The notes under the pieces: model-generated
The model's database searches: none
The model's input: the letters and a program-made list of their open reading frames with translations, nothing else
Told to the model about the DNA's origin: nothing
Position numbers and translations under genes: made by a program
Source: Spirodela intermedia
Taxonomy: Eukaryota; Streptophyta; Magnoliopsida; Alismatales; Araceae
DNA: 64,000 nt
NCBI GenBank assembly: GCA_902729315.2
Contig: LR746276.1
Coordinates: 5,334,669 to 5,398,668 of the forward strand
Reading direction: 5' to 3'
Shown: positions 49,978-61,092 of the stretch, one piece after another
Layout: each line of letters opens with the position of its first letter
How positions within the stretch are numbered: the stretch's first letter is position 1

Positions 49978-51155
49978 TGAGGAACTACCACTACTATGCT
50001 CCACACCGCAAGAACCCTTTCACTCAGCTCGTCGGAGCCGGTGGCAATTTGATAGATCCCTCTGAATCCTCAACGGGAATTCGATCGAGAAATGACGAAT
50101 TGGTGCGAACAAGATCAAGGAAGAAAGGAAAATTGGGACAAGCTTTATTTCAGGAGATCTAGGACAACATCAAGATTGACAGCAGAGAACATCCGTCTGT
50201 GAGGATCGGGCTCTGACTCAAAAAAGCAGAACATAGAAGCAATAAACAACAAGAGGGTAGATGACCAATTTGAGGGGTTCAGCCTCCAGAATTCCTTCTG
50301 CTTCCTCCTGCTCTGGCTCCTCGATGCTCTGCCGTGCTCTCGGCATCTAGCAATCGCCTTCCCTCATCTTCCTTCGGCGTCAATGCCCTTTTTGTAACTG
50401 TTCGTTTAATGCGAGGATCGCATCACAATTTCTTGAGCAGCCAGTGGGCGCTGCCTCCTGAAGAAGTGAAGGAAGCTCTCCTCTATGACAGGTTTGCGCA
50501 ATCGTTGATCTCGTTCACCGAGCAGGGCAGCACCATGGAGAGAAGAATCACCACCTCCTTCCTAGTCCCCCCTTGCGGTGCTCTAGAGCCTTATCAATCT
50601 CTCAGTCATTGTCTTAATGCCCAACGACCGCCTCTTCGTCCCCATAACTAGAGCCTCCACCAGGGAGCCCTCGAGCTTGACAATGCTCTAGAGGATCGGT
50701 TTCGGCATGGTGCTCTCAATCTCCGCCATAGCCATTGCCGCCAAGGTGGAGACGAAGAGGCTCCAAACTGCCAGAGACTTTGGATTGGTTGACTTACCAG
50801 GCACAGCCATCCCCACGAGCCTGTGGTGGATCATTTCCTCAGTACGGTTTCTTCGGGGTCTTCGACGTCTTCACCGTGGTGGGTCGTTCTGCAAGAGTTC
50901 TTCTACGACCAGGTGCCTGTCGCCATGAGGAGCTTGGGCTTCACCCTCTACTTGACCATCCTCGATATCGGGAGCTTCATCAACAGCTTCCTCATCTTCA
51001 TAGTCCAAAAAGTGAGCATCTGGTGGGGGGAGCACTAGTTCTCAAACAACCTCAGCCATGCCCACCTCGACTATTTGTACTGGTTGCTGGCAGTGCTAAG
51101 CTTCGTCAAGCTCCTCTTATACTTGGACTATGCTCGTTCCTTCATCTACATCTAG
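49978..51155 (+). pseudogene. NPF transporter pseudogene copy A, 3' part
   Basis: It continues the frame interrupted by the copia element: NYHYYAPHRKNPFTQLVGAG follows directly from LASTR. An unrelated insert of about 370 bp (roughly 50065-50425) follows, then ALPPEEVKEALLYD, a deletion of the LLPIW region, EQGSTMERRITTSFLVPP, several frameshifts, and a natural-looking C-terminus LDYLYWLLAVLSFVKLLLY ... FIYI ending in TAG at 51153-51155. Compared with copy B it has more indels. Non-functional. Confidence 0.85.
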
Positions 51156-52139
51156 AAAGAAGGCGAATAGCGCCGTTTGAAAAAAAATACAGTTTTAGCC
51201 CTTGTAATTCCGATTTTGACAAAAAGACCGTGATGATGATAACACGATTACCTGTTGAGTCCGAGCCTTGTTTAGCCATATAGTGGGCATATTTCAGTGA
51301 GCAGTTTTACCTTGTTGTGTCCATTGATGACTGATCAATGAAAAGTCCAACGAGTACCCTACCACAAGTACATTTTTTGTAGGATCCTAGGTAATAGCCC
51401 TAGGAGTAAAAGGTCAAACTTAATATGTCAACGTCAACAGACGTCAACGCCAACAGACGTAATAGCCCTAGGAGTGAAAACATGTTAAACATGTGTCTGC
51501 AATAATGGGCCACGTTCAACAACTGCCAAAGATCTCTTACGAGGAGGAGATTATTGTTCTTGTTCTCTTAAATCTTCTACTTGTCTGGCCCTTCGTTTCC
51601 CTCCGCAATGTTATACCTTTGAAAGTCAACTCACTCTCCTGACTTGACTGTCTGTGGTGGACGAAAGTCAACTCACTTGCGTAGGTGTGGTGGACGATGA
51701 GGAATGATATCGGGTTACATCATATAAAAAATAAGCAGCTCTTTAGATTATTAATATTTAATTTCGAGTATTTTTTAATGTCCATCACTTTGACTTTATC
51801 GTTCATCTTGTCAATTTATTGAAAATGACTAATTTACCCCCTTAGATAGACTCCCCTCTTCCCTACATTGTCTCTCTCTAGAAAGTTGTTGTCACGTGAG
51901 AGAGGAATAGTAAGAGTCATTACGAGTCGTCCACAGCAGCCACTGTTGAGTTATTGTTCATCTAATATTTAATTCTAGCAACATGTCCACTCTCTCTAAT
52001 ACTCATCATTATATTCTCTTCCTCTTGAGACCTACCACTCTCCCGATCTCCACTATCATAATACTCTCAAATATTAGAGAAATTATCTTCCATCTCCTTA
52101 TAAAGGGAGTATGAAAACTAGGTTCCTACCAGACTCACC
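51156..52139. other. Spacer between NPF copies
   Basis: No coding signal. It includes a short direct repeat of ACGTCAACGCCAACAGACGT-like sequence near 51432-51462. The start of copy B's promoter is presumably included. Confidence 0.5.
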
Positions 52140-52513
52140 ATGAGAACTCAGGAGGAGGAGGATGCTCCGCTGCTGATTGCAGGCGTTGTTGACAACCATG
52201 GGCAGCTGATCTTCTCTCGAGCCGCTGGCGGTGGCAACTGGCCATTCGCCGCCTTCATCATCAATAAGCACCACCCACTACCATCCTCTTCCTCCACTCC
52301 TCTTCCTCCACTTCTGAGTGAGACTCGGCAACCACCAGTAACCAAAATCCCGCTGCCGCCATTACACTGAAGGGGCCGAGGTAACGAAGCGGTTTGTCTA
52401 CTACGATATCTCCATCAACCTCATCAGATTACTTGAGGGAGACCTTCCAGCAGTCCACCATCCCTGCCACCACAATTGTGAACATGTGGATCAGGATGTC
52501 CCTGATGCTCACT
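52140..52513 (+). pseudogene. NPF transporter pseudogene copy B, exon 1 and start of exon 2
   Basis: It begins MRTQEEEDAPLLIAGVVDNH and continues to NWPFAAFII. The expected donor after FII reads AATAAGC, so the GT is lost. After a roughly 100-bp intron, exon 2 reads AEVTKRFVYYDISINLI (canonical family text is VEVAERFAYYGISSNLI), then a frameshift and NMWIRMSLMLT, after which the family similarity stops abruptly. Confidence 0.8.
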
Positions 52514-53504
52514 GATAAGTCTTCATTATCATACGTTAATAATTACTAAATAATATAGTTTTAGCCTTGACTCATGATAAATAGACTTATATTTGTGTTA
52601 AAGTGTGAAAAGTGGTTTTTGGTTAATTAACATGAATTTTTGGCTAATTATGTGATTTTATACGAATTTATATGATTTTTACAGTCTTACTTTTGAGATA
52701 AATAAAGAAAAAAAAATAAAAAAATATATAGCAAAATGGGGGTACTCATCGGCCAGTCGGGCCCGCAAGCGGGTCGGAAGCACAGTCAAGGAGGAGCCAC
52801 GAGCAGGGGCTCGAGTGGCTAGGACCGGTAGAGGTACATGTATGCCACTCCCCTTCCACATCACTAGTGGCCAGTCGGCTGTGGGGCAAAGAGTGGTCGT
52901 ACATGCGTGAGAAAGGAACTTACTTGCAAATATAATATTACTATATATTCACCCGAAACTTCAGCACACAAGCAATGTGGGACTAGTGCATCGCCAACGC
53001 ATCGCCGTTGCGACGCCAGAACTCTATTTTCCTACTTTCAACTTAATTTCTACTTCATTTAGTGATAATTTGTGTGATTTAAATTTACTAATATATACTT
53101 CATTTAATTACAATTCTTCTGGCTTTTATAGATCTTAATTTGATCAATTAAATCGTTTGTAATCATTTACGTAAGAATCATCAGGTGAAACTCTATTTTC
53201 GCCCGATTCATGTTTACCAGGCATTGACGTCATCCTAACGTCTGCACCCTTATTTCCCTTTTTTCATGAATTTTAAATATATTTTATTTTTATTTCCTAG
53301 TTTAAAATTTATAGAAAATAGTATTCTTTGAGGAAAATTCTGAATAATTACCTGATATTATATTACATCTTTGTAATTGACTTGGAAAATTACCACTATT
53401 TTTGAAATTTTTATTGAACTATAATTGATATATTTGTTCAGAAATACTTCTAAATATCTAAAAATTCATATTTTCTAGTTTTATAAATTTTAAATTTGAG
53501 TGAT
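52514..53504. mobile_element. Unidentified insertion of about 1 kb in exon 2 of NPF copy B
   Basis: Sequence beginning TGATAAGTCTTC interrupts exon 2 after LMLT and ends near 53504, where NPF-like residues (NSFLEATT) resume. It is AT-rich with a GC-rich core (52740-52860) and no open frame, like a solo LTR or other non-autonomous element. Exact right border and target duplication are not certain. Confidence 0.45.
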
Positions 53505-53742
53505 TTACTATACAACAACTAAGTCACGTCACATATCCTCCTCGATAGATCCATCAGCAACTCCTTCCTCGAGGCTACCACACCACTACTGTATCCTCCT
53601 TTTTTTACGTCCTAGTTTGTTCTTGCTTTCTAACCGAAATAATCACACCAACAATTATCGTGTTCAAACCCTTGAGAATTTTTTGTCATTTTGTATAGAA
53701 ATTCATCTAATTGTACCAACAAAAGAAGGGTTACTAAGGAGC
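53505..53742 (+). pseudogene. NPF copy B, end of exon 2 and start of the next intron
   Basis: A faint match to the family DSFLGRYRT segment (NSFLEATT) near 53545-53575 is followed by stops. From about 53645 to 53742 the sequence is the first copy of a segment found again just after the copia element, where it leads into exon 3, so it is intronic. Confidence 0.45.
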
Positions 53743-54098
53743 TGCTCCTACTCCATCGTCAATTGCCAACAACTGGTGATATTTTCTGAAATAGATAACT
53801 TGAGTATTTTTTGTTTTTGTTTTTTTTCATTATGTTTGTTTTGCAAGATCAATTGCAGTCACTCATCACTGCGAGTTATAACGGTGGTGGTGCTGCCACA
53901 TCGGATGACTAGCTAGGTCATTGAAAGTTAATTAGATGCACTCTCTCTCTTTCAATGATTGGCTTCCCTATATAAAGGGATATGAGTTCGACAAAAGGAA
54001 TAGCGAAGAATAATCATTTCTATATAGTTCTTTGTTCATGTTACCTTCTTGTCTTTTACCTCTATTTCTAAAGTGTATTTAGGCTTTCGAAGCCAACA
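53743..54098 (+). repeat. 5' LTR of the plus-strand copia element
   Basis: It contains the promoter-like CCCTATATAAAGGG (about 53969-53982), matching CCCTATATAAAAGG in the 3' LTR. Confidence 0.88.
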
Positions 54099-54137
54099 AG
54101 TGGTATTAGAGCCACTCGGTTCGATAGGATCAAGAAG

Positions 54138-54476
54138 ATGACAAAGAAAGGAGGTGAGACGAGTACCTCCGGTGAGTGTGGGGGGGAGATGATGACATTG
54201 GCACCATCCCTTAAGCTCTTGAAGATAAATTACTACATCTGGGTGATGAATATGGAGGTATATCTTGATTCTCACGATCTTTGGCAAGTGATAGTCAAAG
54301 AGAATGTACTCAAGAAGAAAGACCAACTGACATTGTTAACAACATTCAGCGCAATTCATGAAGAGATAATGATTGTGCGTGATGCAAAGAAGACGGTGAA
54401 AGAGAACTAAGAGATTCTCTAGTCGCAAAATCTTGGCGTGGGCAGAGTGATTCAATCACGAATCTAAGGTCTTAAG
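54138..54476 (+). pseudogene. Copia gag, N-terminal part
   Basis: Starts MTKKGGETSTSG and runs through the typical gag N-terminal domain (LKLLKINYYIWVMNMEVYLD; DLWQVI). In-frame stops occur after VKEN and at EIL, yet the family text (SQNLGVGRVIQSRI) continues until about 54476. Confidence 0.8.
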
Positions 54477-55720
54477 CGTAAGTATTGATGAACTCGAATT
54501 AGAGGTTAAATACGTCATCGTGATGCAACTAAGTTCATGCAAATAATATATATAAAACCTCAATTTTCTATTTCTGATAAGTAAGGGTCGATCTTCAGGA
54601 AGCATGGGTAATAAGAATACGAATTCTACTTATTTTATTTCTTATATAAATATATATATATATATAGCTGTGATATTGTGAAAGGTAGAATTAAATGTAA
54701 ACAAGTGAAGACAAGAGTTATGAAAAGCGTGACAAAGGGGAGAGAATGAATCTAACACAATGGAATGATAAAATAAATGATAAAACTAGTTCGAATTAAA
54801 AGTTAATCTACCAATGGAGAGGATTACAAGGATGTCTCAAATCTAGATCTTGCACAAACCTTGTTGTGCACCAGTCTTAGGCCGGGTGATGCTCGATCCG
54901 TGACAATCTTGATGTGCTCTAGGTAATCTTTTCTCCACGATGATCTTGAGCACGAGAATGTCATTGATCAAGCCTGAATTTTCTTCTTGTTTCCTTCGAT
55001 TAACCATTGCTAGAGAGAGAGCCAAAAAGCACCCTCCAAGAAGGGGGCGAGATGTCTTAATCTTCTCGAAAGTTAGGCCCCTCTAATAGACAATTAAGAT
55101 TAATAATCAACTCTCTTGATGGATGGCTCAGATCATTCTATGAGGGCAGTATTCTAATCCTTCTCTTAATTTGATCTTAAGATGCCTTTAGATGAATGGC
55201 CTAGATCTTATCTCTTGATAACCCTTTTAAGTCCAAACAGGTTAAGCCAAAATGACACACTCTCTTGGGCTCATAAACATATTAGGCTGGCTTTCTCCAT
55301 AAGATTTGGGCTTTTCATTGGGTTGAAGGCTTGGGCGTCTTTTATTACTTCCAACTCATATTAAGAACTCACCTAAGTCCTTACAATCAAATAATTATCA
55401 AGAAAATATGAAAGAATCACCACTTTACTTCATAAAAGTCAAGTGGGGTTAGTCTCATAATATAAATAAAACAACTAAAATAATATGTATTAAGACTTAA
55501 ATGATAAAACATTATAAAGGTCATAATGAGTTGGTAACACATGTATAATAATATTATCTAGTTATTAATTAGTATATATATAAGATATTAATACATAGAT
55601 GCAACTACTAATTTATAATTATCAAGTACGAAATTCTCACAATGCACAGAGAGGAAACAAGTGTAGATTTGGTAATAAAATTCACTTACATCATCTTGGA
55701 TTTAAGTGTAGATTTGAAAT
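54477..55720. mobile_element. Nested insertion of about 1.2 kb within copia gag
   Basis: Gag similarity stops near 54476 and resumes near 55725 (RFLRATPSKFDALPCV). The intervening DNA is non-coding and AT-rich. GATGCAACTA occurs near both ends (about 54532 and 55599) and might be a target duplication. Family not recognised. Confidence 0.45.
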
Positions 55721-55724
55721 GATG

Positions 55725-56230
55725 GAAGAAAGAGAGTTAGTGCAAAGATTTCTTCGGGCTACGCCTTCGAAATTTGATGCATTACCTTGTGTATGGAGCA
55801 ATATGTTGATTTAGACAAAATCAGTCTTAATGAAGTCATTGGCTCTCTGAGCGTCCACGAGTTGCGACTCAAGGAGCGAGAGTCTCAGGAGGAGGAGTAT
55901 GCATTGCTCGCCAGAGCACTAAGCAAAGGGACAATCACGAGTGAGGAGTCCTCATCTCATGGAAGAGATCAACATCACAGCTGTGGTAGAGGTAGAGGAA
56001 GAGGCAGTGGTCGAGGTCAACATCCCCCTCTTGATGAAGGTAAAAAGTACTTTGATAAATCTCAAATACAATGTTATAACTGTGAGAAATATGACCATTT
56101 TGCTTACGAATGTCGAAGTGCCAAGAAGACGATCCCTGAGCAAGCATATGTTGCTAAGTCCTTGGAGAAGCCTGAAGTATCTTCACTTTTGATGATGATT
56201 GTGGAAGAACAGAGTGATTTATTACTTTAA
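55725..56230 (+). pseudogene. Copia gag, C-terminal part with zinc knuckle
   Basis: Includes IGSLSVHELRLKERES, an Arg/Gly-rich linker and the CCHC zinc knuckle C-x2-C-x4-H-x4-C at 56072-56113 (CYNCEKYDHFAYEC), which binds the element RNA. A frameshift near 55790 and a stop at 56228 break it. Confidence 0.88.
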
Positions 56231-56254
56231 GACTCAAAGACTCAGCTCAAAGAT

Positions 56255-56508
56255 CTAGAGCTGTGGTATCTTGATATTACAGCCACTAATCACATGACCA
56301 AAAGGAGAAGTTATTTCTCAGATCTAAATGAATCAGCCTCCGGATATGTCAAATTCGGTGACAATTCATGTGTTGAAATTCAAGGCAAAGGTAGAGTCTT
56401 TGTTCGTCGGCAGGATTGGGAGAAAATTTATTTCGGTAATGTTCTCTTTGTTCCCAAATTATGTGTTAATATTCTCAGTTTAGGCAAACTAGATGAAGAA
56501 GGCTGCTA
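56255..56508 (+). pseudogene. Copia aspartic protease region
   Basis: Reads LWYLDITATNHMTKRR. The active-site triad expected as D-S/T-G is D-I-T, so the protease motif is altered. It continues to VLFVPKLCVNILSLGKL, typical of copia proteases, then a TAG. Confidence 0.82.
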
Positions 56509-56689
56509 GATGGTCATGTATGAAGGCCGATTGACTATTTTTGATTGAGATAGAGCATTGTTAGCAGAAGTTCATCAAACAGATTGTAGGCTTTACTTGC
56601 TCAAACTAAATGTGATAGAACAATATCTAATCACTAAAGAAGATGAAATTACAAGTTAGCTATAGGATTCGAGGTTTGGTCACTTGAAT

Positions 56690-57410
56690 TTTCATACATT
56701 AAAAGAAATGTCGAGTAGGTAATTAGTGGAAGGACTTCTACATATCAGTGTTTCTAATCACATTTGTCGAAGTTGCCTTGTAGGGAAGCAACATCACACT
56801 CCATTTCCTAAAGCCTCTATTTTCAAAACCTCAAAGCCTCTTGAGTTGGTGTATGCTGACATATGTGGCTCAATTTGTCTACCCACATTAGGGAGAAGTC
56901 AGTATTTTCTTCTCATCGTAGATGATTTCTCGAGGCTAATGTGGGTGACTATGCTCAAGCATAAATCAGAAGCCGTTGGTCAATTCAAGAAGTTTAAAGC
57001 TTTGGTTGAGGCAGAGAACAACACGAAGCTGAAGTGTCTTCATTCAAATAGAGGTGGATAGTTTAATTTTGAAGAATTCAATATTTTTTATGTTTCATAC
57101 GACATTAAAAGGCAGTTGACAACTCCCTACTCTCTTTAACAGAATGGTATAGTTGAAAGGAAGAATCGAACAATCATGTCCATGATAAGGAGCATGCTGA
57201 AAGAGAAGGAAATGTCTCATGAACTGTGGGGAGAGTCAATCAATACCTCTGTATATCTTTTAAATCAGTCTTCCACTAAAAGTTTGTAGGGGTTGACTCC
57301 ATATGAGCTATGGACTGGGAGAAAGTCAGCAATTAATCATCTTCAAGTATTTGGCTCCATTGTGCATGTGAAATGCACTAAAGGACCACAAAATTTTAGA
57401 TGACCACAAT
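56690..57410 (+). pseudogene. Copia integrase region
   Basis: GAG-pre-integrase and zinc-binding text (CRSCLVGKQHHTPFP), core residues in YADICG and VDDFSRLMWV, then HSNRGG where the catalytic Asp of SDRGG has become Asn, followed by a stop, and finally GIVERKNRTIMSMIRSML containing the catalytic Glu. Several stops. Confidence 0.88.
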
Positions 57411-57779
57411 CAACCAATGATATTCATTGGGTATGAAGTGGGCACAAAATGATACAGATGTTATGAACCTATCAACACCAAAGTTAATATCAGTCGGGAT
57501 ATTATCTTTGAAGAAGATATCAAGTGGAATTGAGAAAAGGGAGGTGAGAGTGATTCTAAACTTACCTTTTTCCATAATTTTCTTGTTGATTATGGAGCAG
57601 AGGATGTCCTATTCACGAAAGTGATGAACTCGAGACTTATGAATCCCAAGAAGACCCCTTTGTCTCACACTCCGAATCTAAAGACAGTCAGCCCGTGAGA
57701 TTCAAGTCACTTGATCAAATCTACTCTAAGACATGCCCCATGTCCTCGAAGGATGCTGATTTTTTTCTCTCACACGAAG

Positions 57780-58500
57780 AGCATGTTTCCTACAGTGAAC
57801 CATCATGAGAGGAAGCATGGAGGAATGCTGTGAGAGACGAAATGGAAACCATAGACCGAAGTCAAACATGAGAATTAGTCAGACCCCCAGCTGACTGCAA
57901 GCTAATCGGACTTAAATAGATATTTAAGCTTAAGAAGAATACCCAAGTAGACATTGTGAGACACAAAGTAAGGCTTGTTGTGAAAGGCTACTCACAAAAT
58001 CAAGGGATCGATTATGATGAGCTGTTTGCTCCTGTAGTATGTTTTGAATCAATTCATGTGCTTATTGCAATTGTAGCTCAGAATGGATGGGTCTTACATC
58101 ACCTTGATGTAAAATCCACTTTTCTGAATAGAGATGTGGAGAAGGAGCTCTATGTCAAGCAACTGGAGGGTTTTGTTGTGAAGGACAGAGAGAGCTATGT
58201 CTTGAAGTTAAAGAAAGCCTTTTATGGGCTTAAGCAAGTTTCACGAACATGATATTTTAAATTATATAAGTGCCTTGTCCCACTTGATTATTGAGGTCCA
58301 TGTGGATGATCTATTAGTCATGGGTAAGAATGACAGTGACATTAGCAAATTCAAAGATCAAATGATGAATTTCTTCCATATGAGTGATTTTGGACAACTT
58401 TGCTCCTATTTGGGCATTGAAGTGGCACAAGGAGGAGTTAGAATCACCTTGTCACAGAAAGCCTATGCACTTAAAATAGTGGTGTTGCAAGGATGAGGGA
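57780..58500 (+). pseudogene. Copia reverse transcriptase region
   Basis: Recognisable as KVRLVVKGYSQNQGIDYDEL, HHLDVKSTFLNRDVEKELYV, LKKAFYGLKQ and VHVDDLLVMG (the YVDD box with His for Tyr). In-frame stops and a frameshift near 58230-58250. Confidence 0.92.
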
Positions 58501-58514
58501 GTGCAATCCAGTCC

Positions 58515-59273
58515 ATGCTCCACTTGAAGCCAAAGTTAAATTCAGTCAACAGAATTCAAGATCATCAATTAACTCTACTTACTTTCGTAATCTCATCGGA
58601 AGTAAGGTATTTGACTCACACTCACCCTGATTTGACTTTCTCTATGGGATTACTAAGCAGGTTTATGGAGCACCCCGCTTCAGAACATCTCTCAAGGATC
58701 AAGCGGATTCTAAGGTAAGTAAGAGGTACAATTGACTATGGCTTAGTCTATGAGAAAGGGCAGGCAGAAGCAAAATTAGTCAGTTATAGTGATAGCGACT
58801 TTGCTGGTGATGTGGAAGATTAGAAGAGCACCTCTAGGCAAGCTTTCTTCCTCGGTGAAATGATGATCAGTTGGGCCTCTCAAAAGCAGAAATCAGTAGC
58901 TCTATCTTCGTGTGAGGCGGAGTATATTGCTGTCACTACTGCCGCATATCAAGGTGTGTGGCTAAATCGAGTCATCAGCAAATTAAGAGGAGAGGCAGAA
59001 GGGATGATGAAATTGCTTGTGGGTAACAAATCAGCAATTATCCTAAGCAAGAATTTGGTGCATCATAGTCGTACAAAGCACATTGACACGGGATATCATT
59101 TTATTTGTCAGTGTGTTGAAGAAAAAGGGATCACGATTGATTACGTGAAGATGGAGGATCAATTGGCGGATATCCTCACCAAGTTTCTCGGAAGGGTGAG
59201 ATTTGTTGAAATGCAGAGGTGTCTTGGAATACAACATCTACTTGCAAGGGAGAAAGAGCATGGAGGAGATTGA
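58515..59273 (+). pseudogene. Copia RNase H region
   Basis: Pre-RNase H text (LTHTHPDLTFSMGLLSRFME) and then SWASQKQKSVALSSCEAEYI, KNLVHHSRTKHIDTGYHFI and DQLADILTK. The last part is open for 137 codons. It ends just before the purine tract and 3' LTR. Confidence 0.9.
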
Positions 59274-59281
59274 TGGGGAGA

Positions 59282-59636
59282 TGCTCCTGCTCCATCGTCA
59301 ATTGCCGACAACTGGCGATGCTTCTTGAAACAGACAATTTGGATGTTTTTTCTTTCTGTTTTGTTCGTTATGTTTGTTTTGCAGGATCAATCCCAGCTGC
59401 TCATCTCTGCGAGTTATAACAGTGGTGGTGCTGCCACATTGGACGTCTAGCCAAGTCCTCAGAAGCTAGTTAGATACACTCTCTTTCTTTCAGTGATTGG
59501 CTTCCCTATATAAAAGGTTATGAGTTCGACGAATAGAATAGTGAAGAATAATCATTTCTATACAGTTCTTTGTTCATGTTACTTTCTTGTCTTTTACCTC
59601 TATTTCTGGAGTGTATTGGGGCTTCCGAAGCCAACA
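59282..59636 (+). repeat. 3' LTR of the plus-strand copia element
   Basis: Partner of 53743-54098. It starts TGCTCCTGCTCC right after the purine tract and ends CCAACA before CACACCACC. Confidence 0.88.
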
Positions 59637-59764
59637 CACACCACCAATCGTCTTGTGTTCAAACCCTAGAGAATTTTTTCGCCATTTGTATGGAAATCCG
59701 TCGAATTGTACTGAGAGTAGAAGAAGGGTTACTGGTTCTAGGAGAGGAAGGATTTTACTCACAG

Positions 59765-61092
59765 TTGATCGGGCATTCGCAGGGTCTAGCGATGCTGGTG
59801 GCTTCAGCGGTGGCGCCGTCGCTCCGCCCGATGGAGCGCGACGGCGGCGGCAGCCGGGAGAGCTGTCTCCCCTCACAATTCCAGACTGCGATCTTCTTCT
59901 CCGCATTGTACCTGGTGGCTGTCGCGGAGGGCGGCCACAGGCCCTGCGCGCAGGCCTTTGGGGCCGACCAGTTCGCCGGCGACGACCCAGAAGAGTGCAG
60001 GTCCAGGAGCTCCTTCTTCAACTGACTGTACTTCGGGCTCTGCAGCGGCATGGTGTTGGCTGTGCTGCTGATATCCTACGTCCAGGGCAATATCGGCCGG
60101 GGATTCGGATTTGGGCTGCCTTGCGCTTCCATGGCCATCTCCCTCGGCCTCTTCTTGGCCGGCACGAGGATCTACCGCTACTGCGATCCTCCCGGGAAGA
60201 ACCCCCTCGAGCAGCTCGCCGGAGCCGTCAGCAATTTCTCGGACAGCTTGCGGGCGCCGCCTCCCGAAGAATCGAAGGAAGCTCTCCTCCATGGCACGTA
60301 AGGATCCTCCAGAGCCTGGAAAAGTCAGTTTCAATTAAAGAAGATCTCACCTTTCCTCACGGGTTCCCACTCTGCAGGTCTGCTATGCAGGAGGGTGTCG
60401 CAGAGGACCGTCGACGGGTCCTCAGATTGCTCCCAATCTGGGCAACCTGCTTGCTGTGCCCCGCGGTTCTTGTGCAATCCTCGACCTTCTTCACCAAGCA
60501 GGGCAGCGCCATGGACAGAAGAATCACCCCCTCCTTCCTCGTTTCCCCTGCGGCGCTTCAGAGCTTTATCAGTCTCTCAGTCATTGCCTTCGTGCCCATC
60601 TACGACAGCCTCTTCGTCCCCATAACCAGAGCCTTCACCGGGGAGCCCTTGGGCTTGACGATGCTCCAGAGGATCGGCTTCGGCATGGTGCTCTCAGTCT
60701 CCGCCATAGCCATCGCCGCCAAGGTGGAGACGAAGAGGCTCCAGACCGCAATAGACTTCGGACTGGTTGACTTACCGGGCGTCGCCATCCCCATGAACCT
60801 GTGGCGGCTCGTTCCTCAGTACGTCCTCCTCAGGGTCTCCGATGTCTTCACCGGCGGGGGTCTCCAAGAGTTCTTCTACGACCAGGTGCCCACCGCCAGA
60901 AGGATCTTGGACTTTGCCCTCTACATGAGCATCTTCGGCGTCGGGAGCTTCATCAGCGGCGTCCTCGTCTTGGTAATACAGAAAGTGAGCGCCTGGTGGG
61001 GGGAGGATTGGTTCTCCGACAACCTAAACCGTGCCCACCTCGACTACTTCTACTGGCTGCTGGCGGCGCCGCCTGAAGAAGACTTGCAGTGA
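59765..61092 (+). pseudogene. NPF transporter pseudogene copy B, exons 3 and 4
   Basis: Exon 3 (about 59765-60297) follows a CACAG acceptor: HSQGLAMLVASAVAPSLRP, SRESCLPSQFQTAIFF, EGGHRPCAQAFGADQF and DDPEECRS, then FFN and TGA at 60023-60025 where copy A keeps TGG (Trp). The frame continues LYFGLCSGMVLAVLL through LFLAGTRIYRYCDPPGKN. A GT-AG intron (60298-60377) leads to exon 4 (60378-61092), an uninterrupted 237-residue frame: VLRLLPIWATCLLCPAVLVQ, QGSAMDRRI, LQRIGFGMVLSVSAIAIAA, VPQYVLLRVSDVFTGGGLQE and YWLLAAPPEEDLQ. The C-terminus diverges from copy A, and the segment before LLPIW looks shortened. Apart from the TGA this half reads well, so decay is recent. Confidence 0.85.

Larger units (their letters stand above)
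53743..59636 (+). mobile_element. Ty1/copia LTR retrotransposon (degenerate), inserted in an intron of NPF copy B
   Basis: LTRs of about 356 and 355 bp (53743-54098 and 59282-59636) start TGCTCCT and end CCAACA. The primer-binding site TGGTATTAGAGCCACT follows the 5' LTR at 54101, and a purine tract ATGGGGAGA precedes the 3' LTR. Internal order is gag, zinc knuckle, protease, integrase, reverse transcriptase and RNase H, which is the copia order. Many in-frame stops make it non-autonomous. The LTRs differ at more than one base in ten by eye, so the insertion is old. Confidence 0.93.

Noticed and set aside
59587-60377. First 260 codons of the 501-codon plus-strand frame ending at 61092
   Set aside because: Only the part after 60378 is NPF sequence. 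The earlier part reads exon 3 and the intron in the wrong phase; the true exon-3 frame is a different one and has a TGA.
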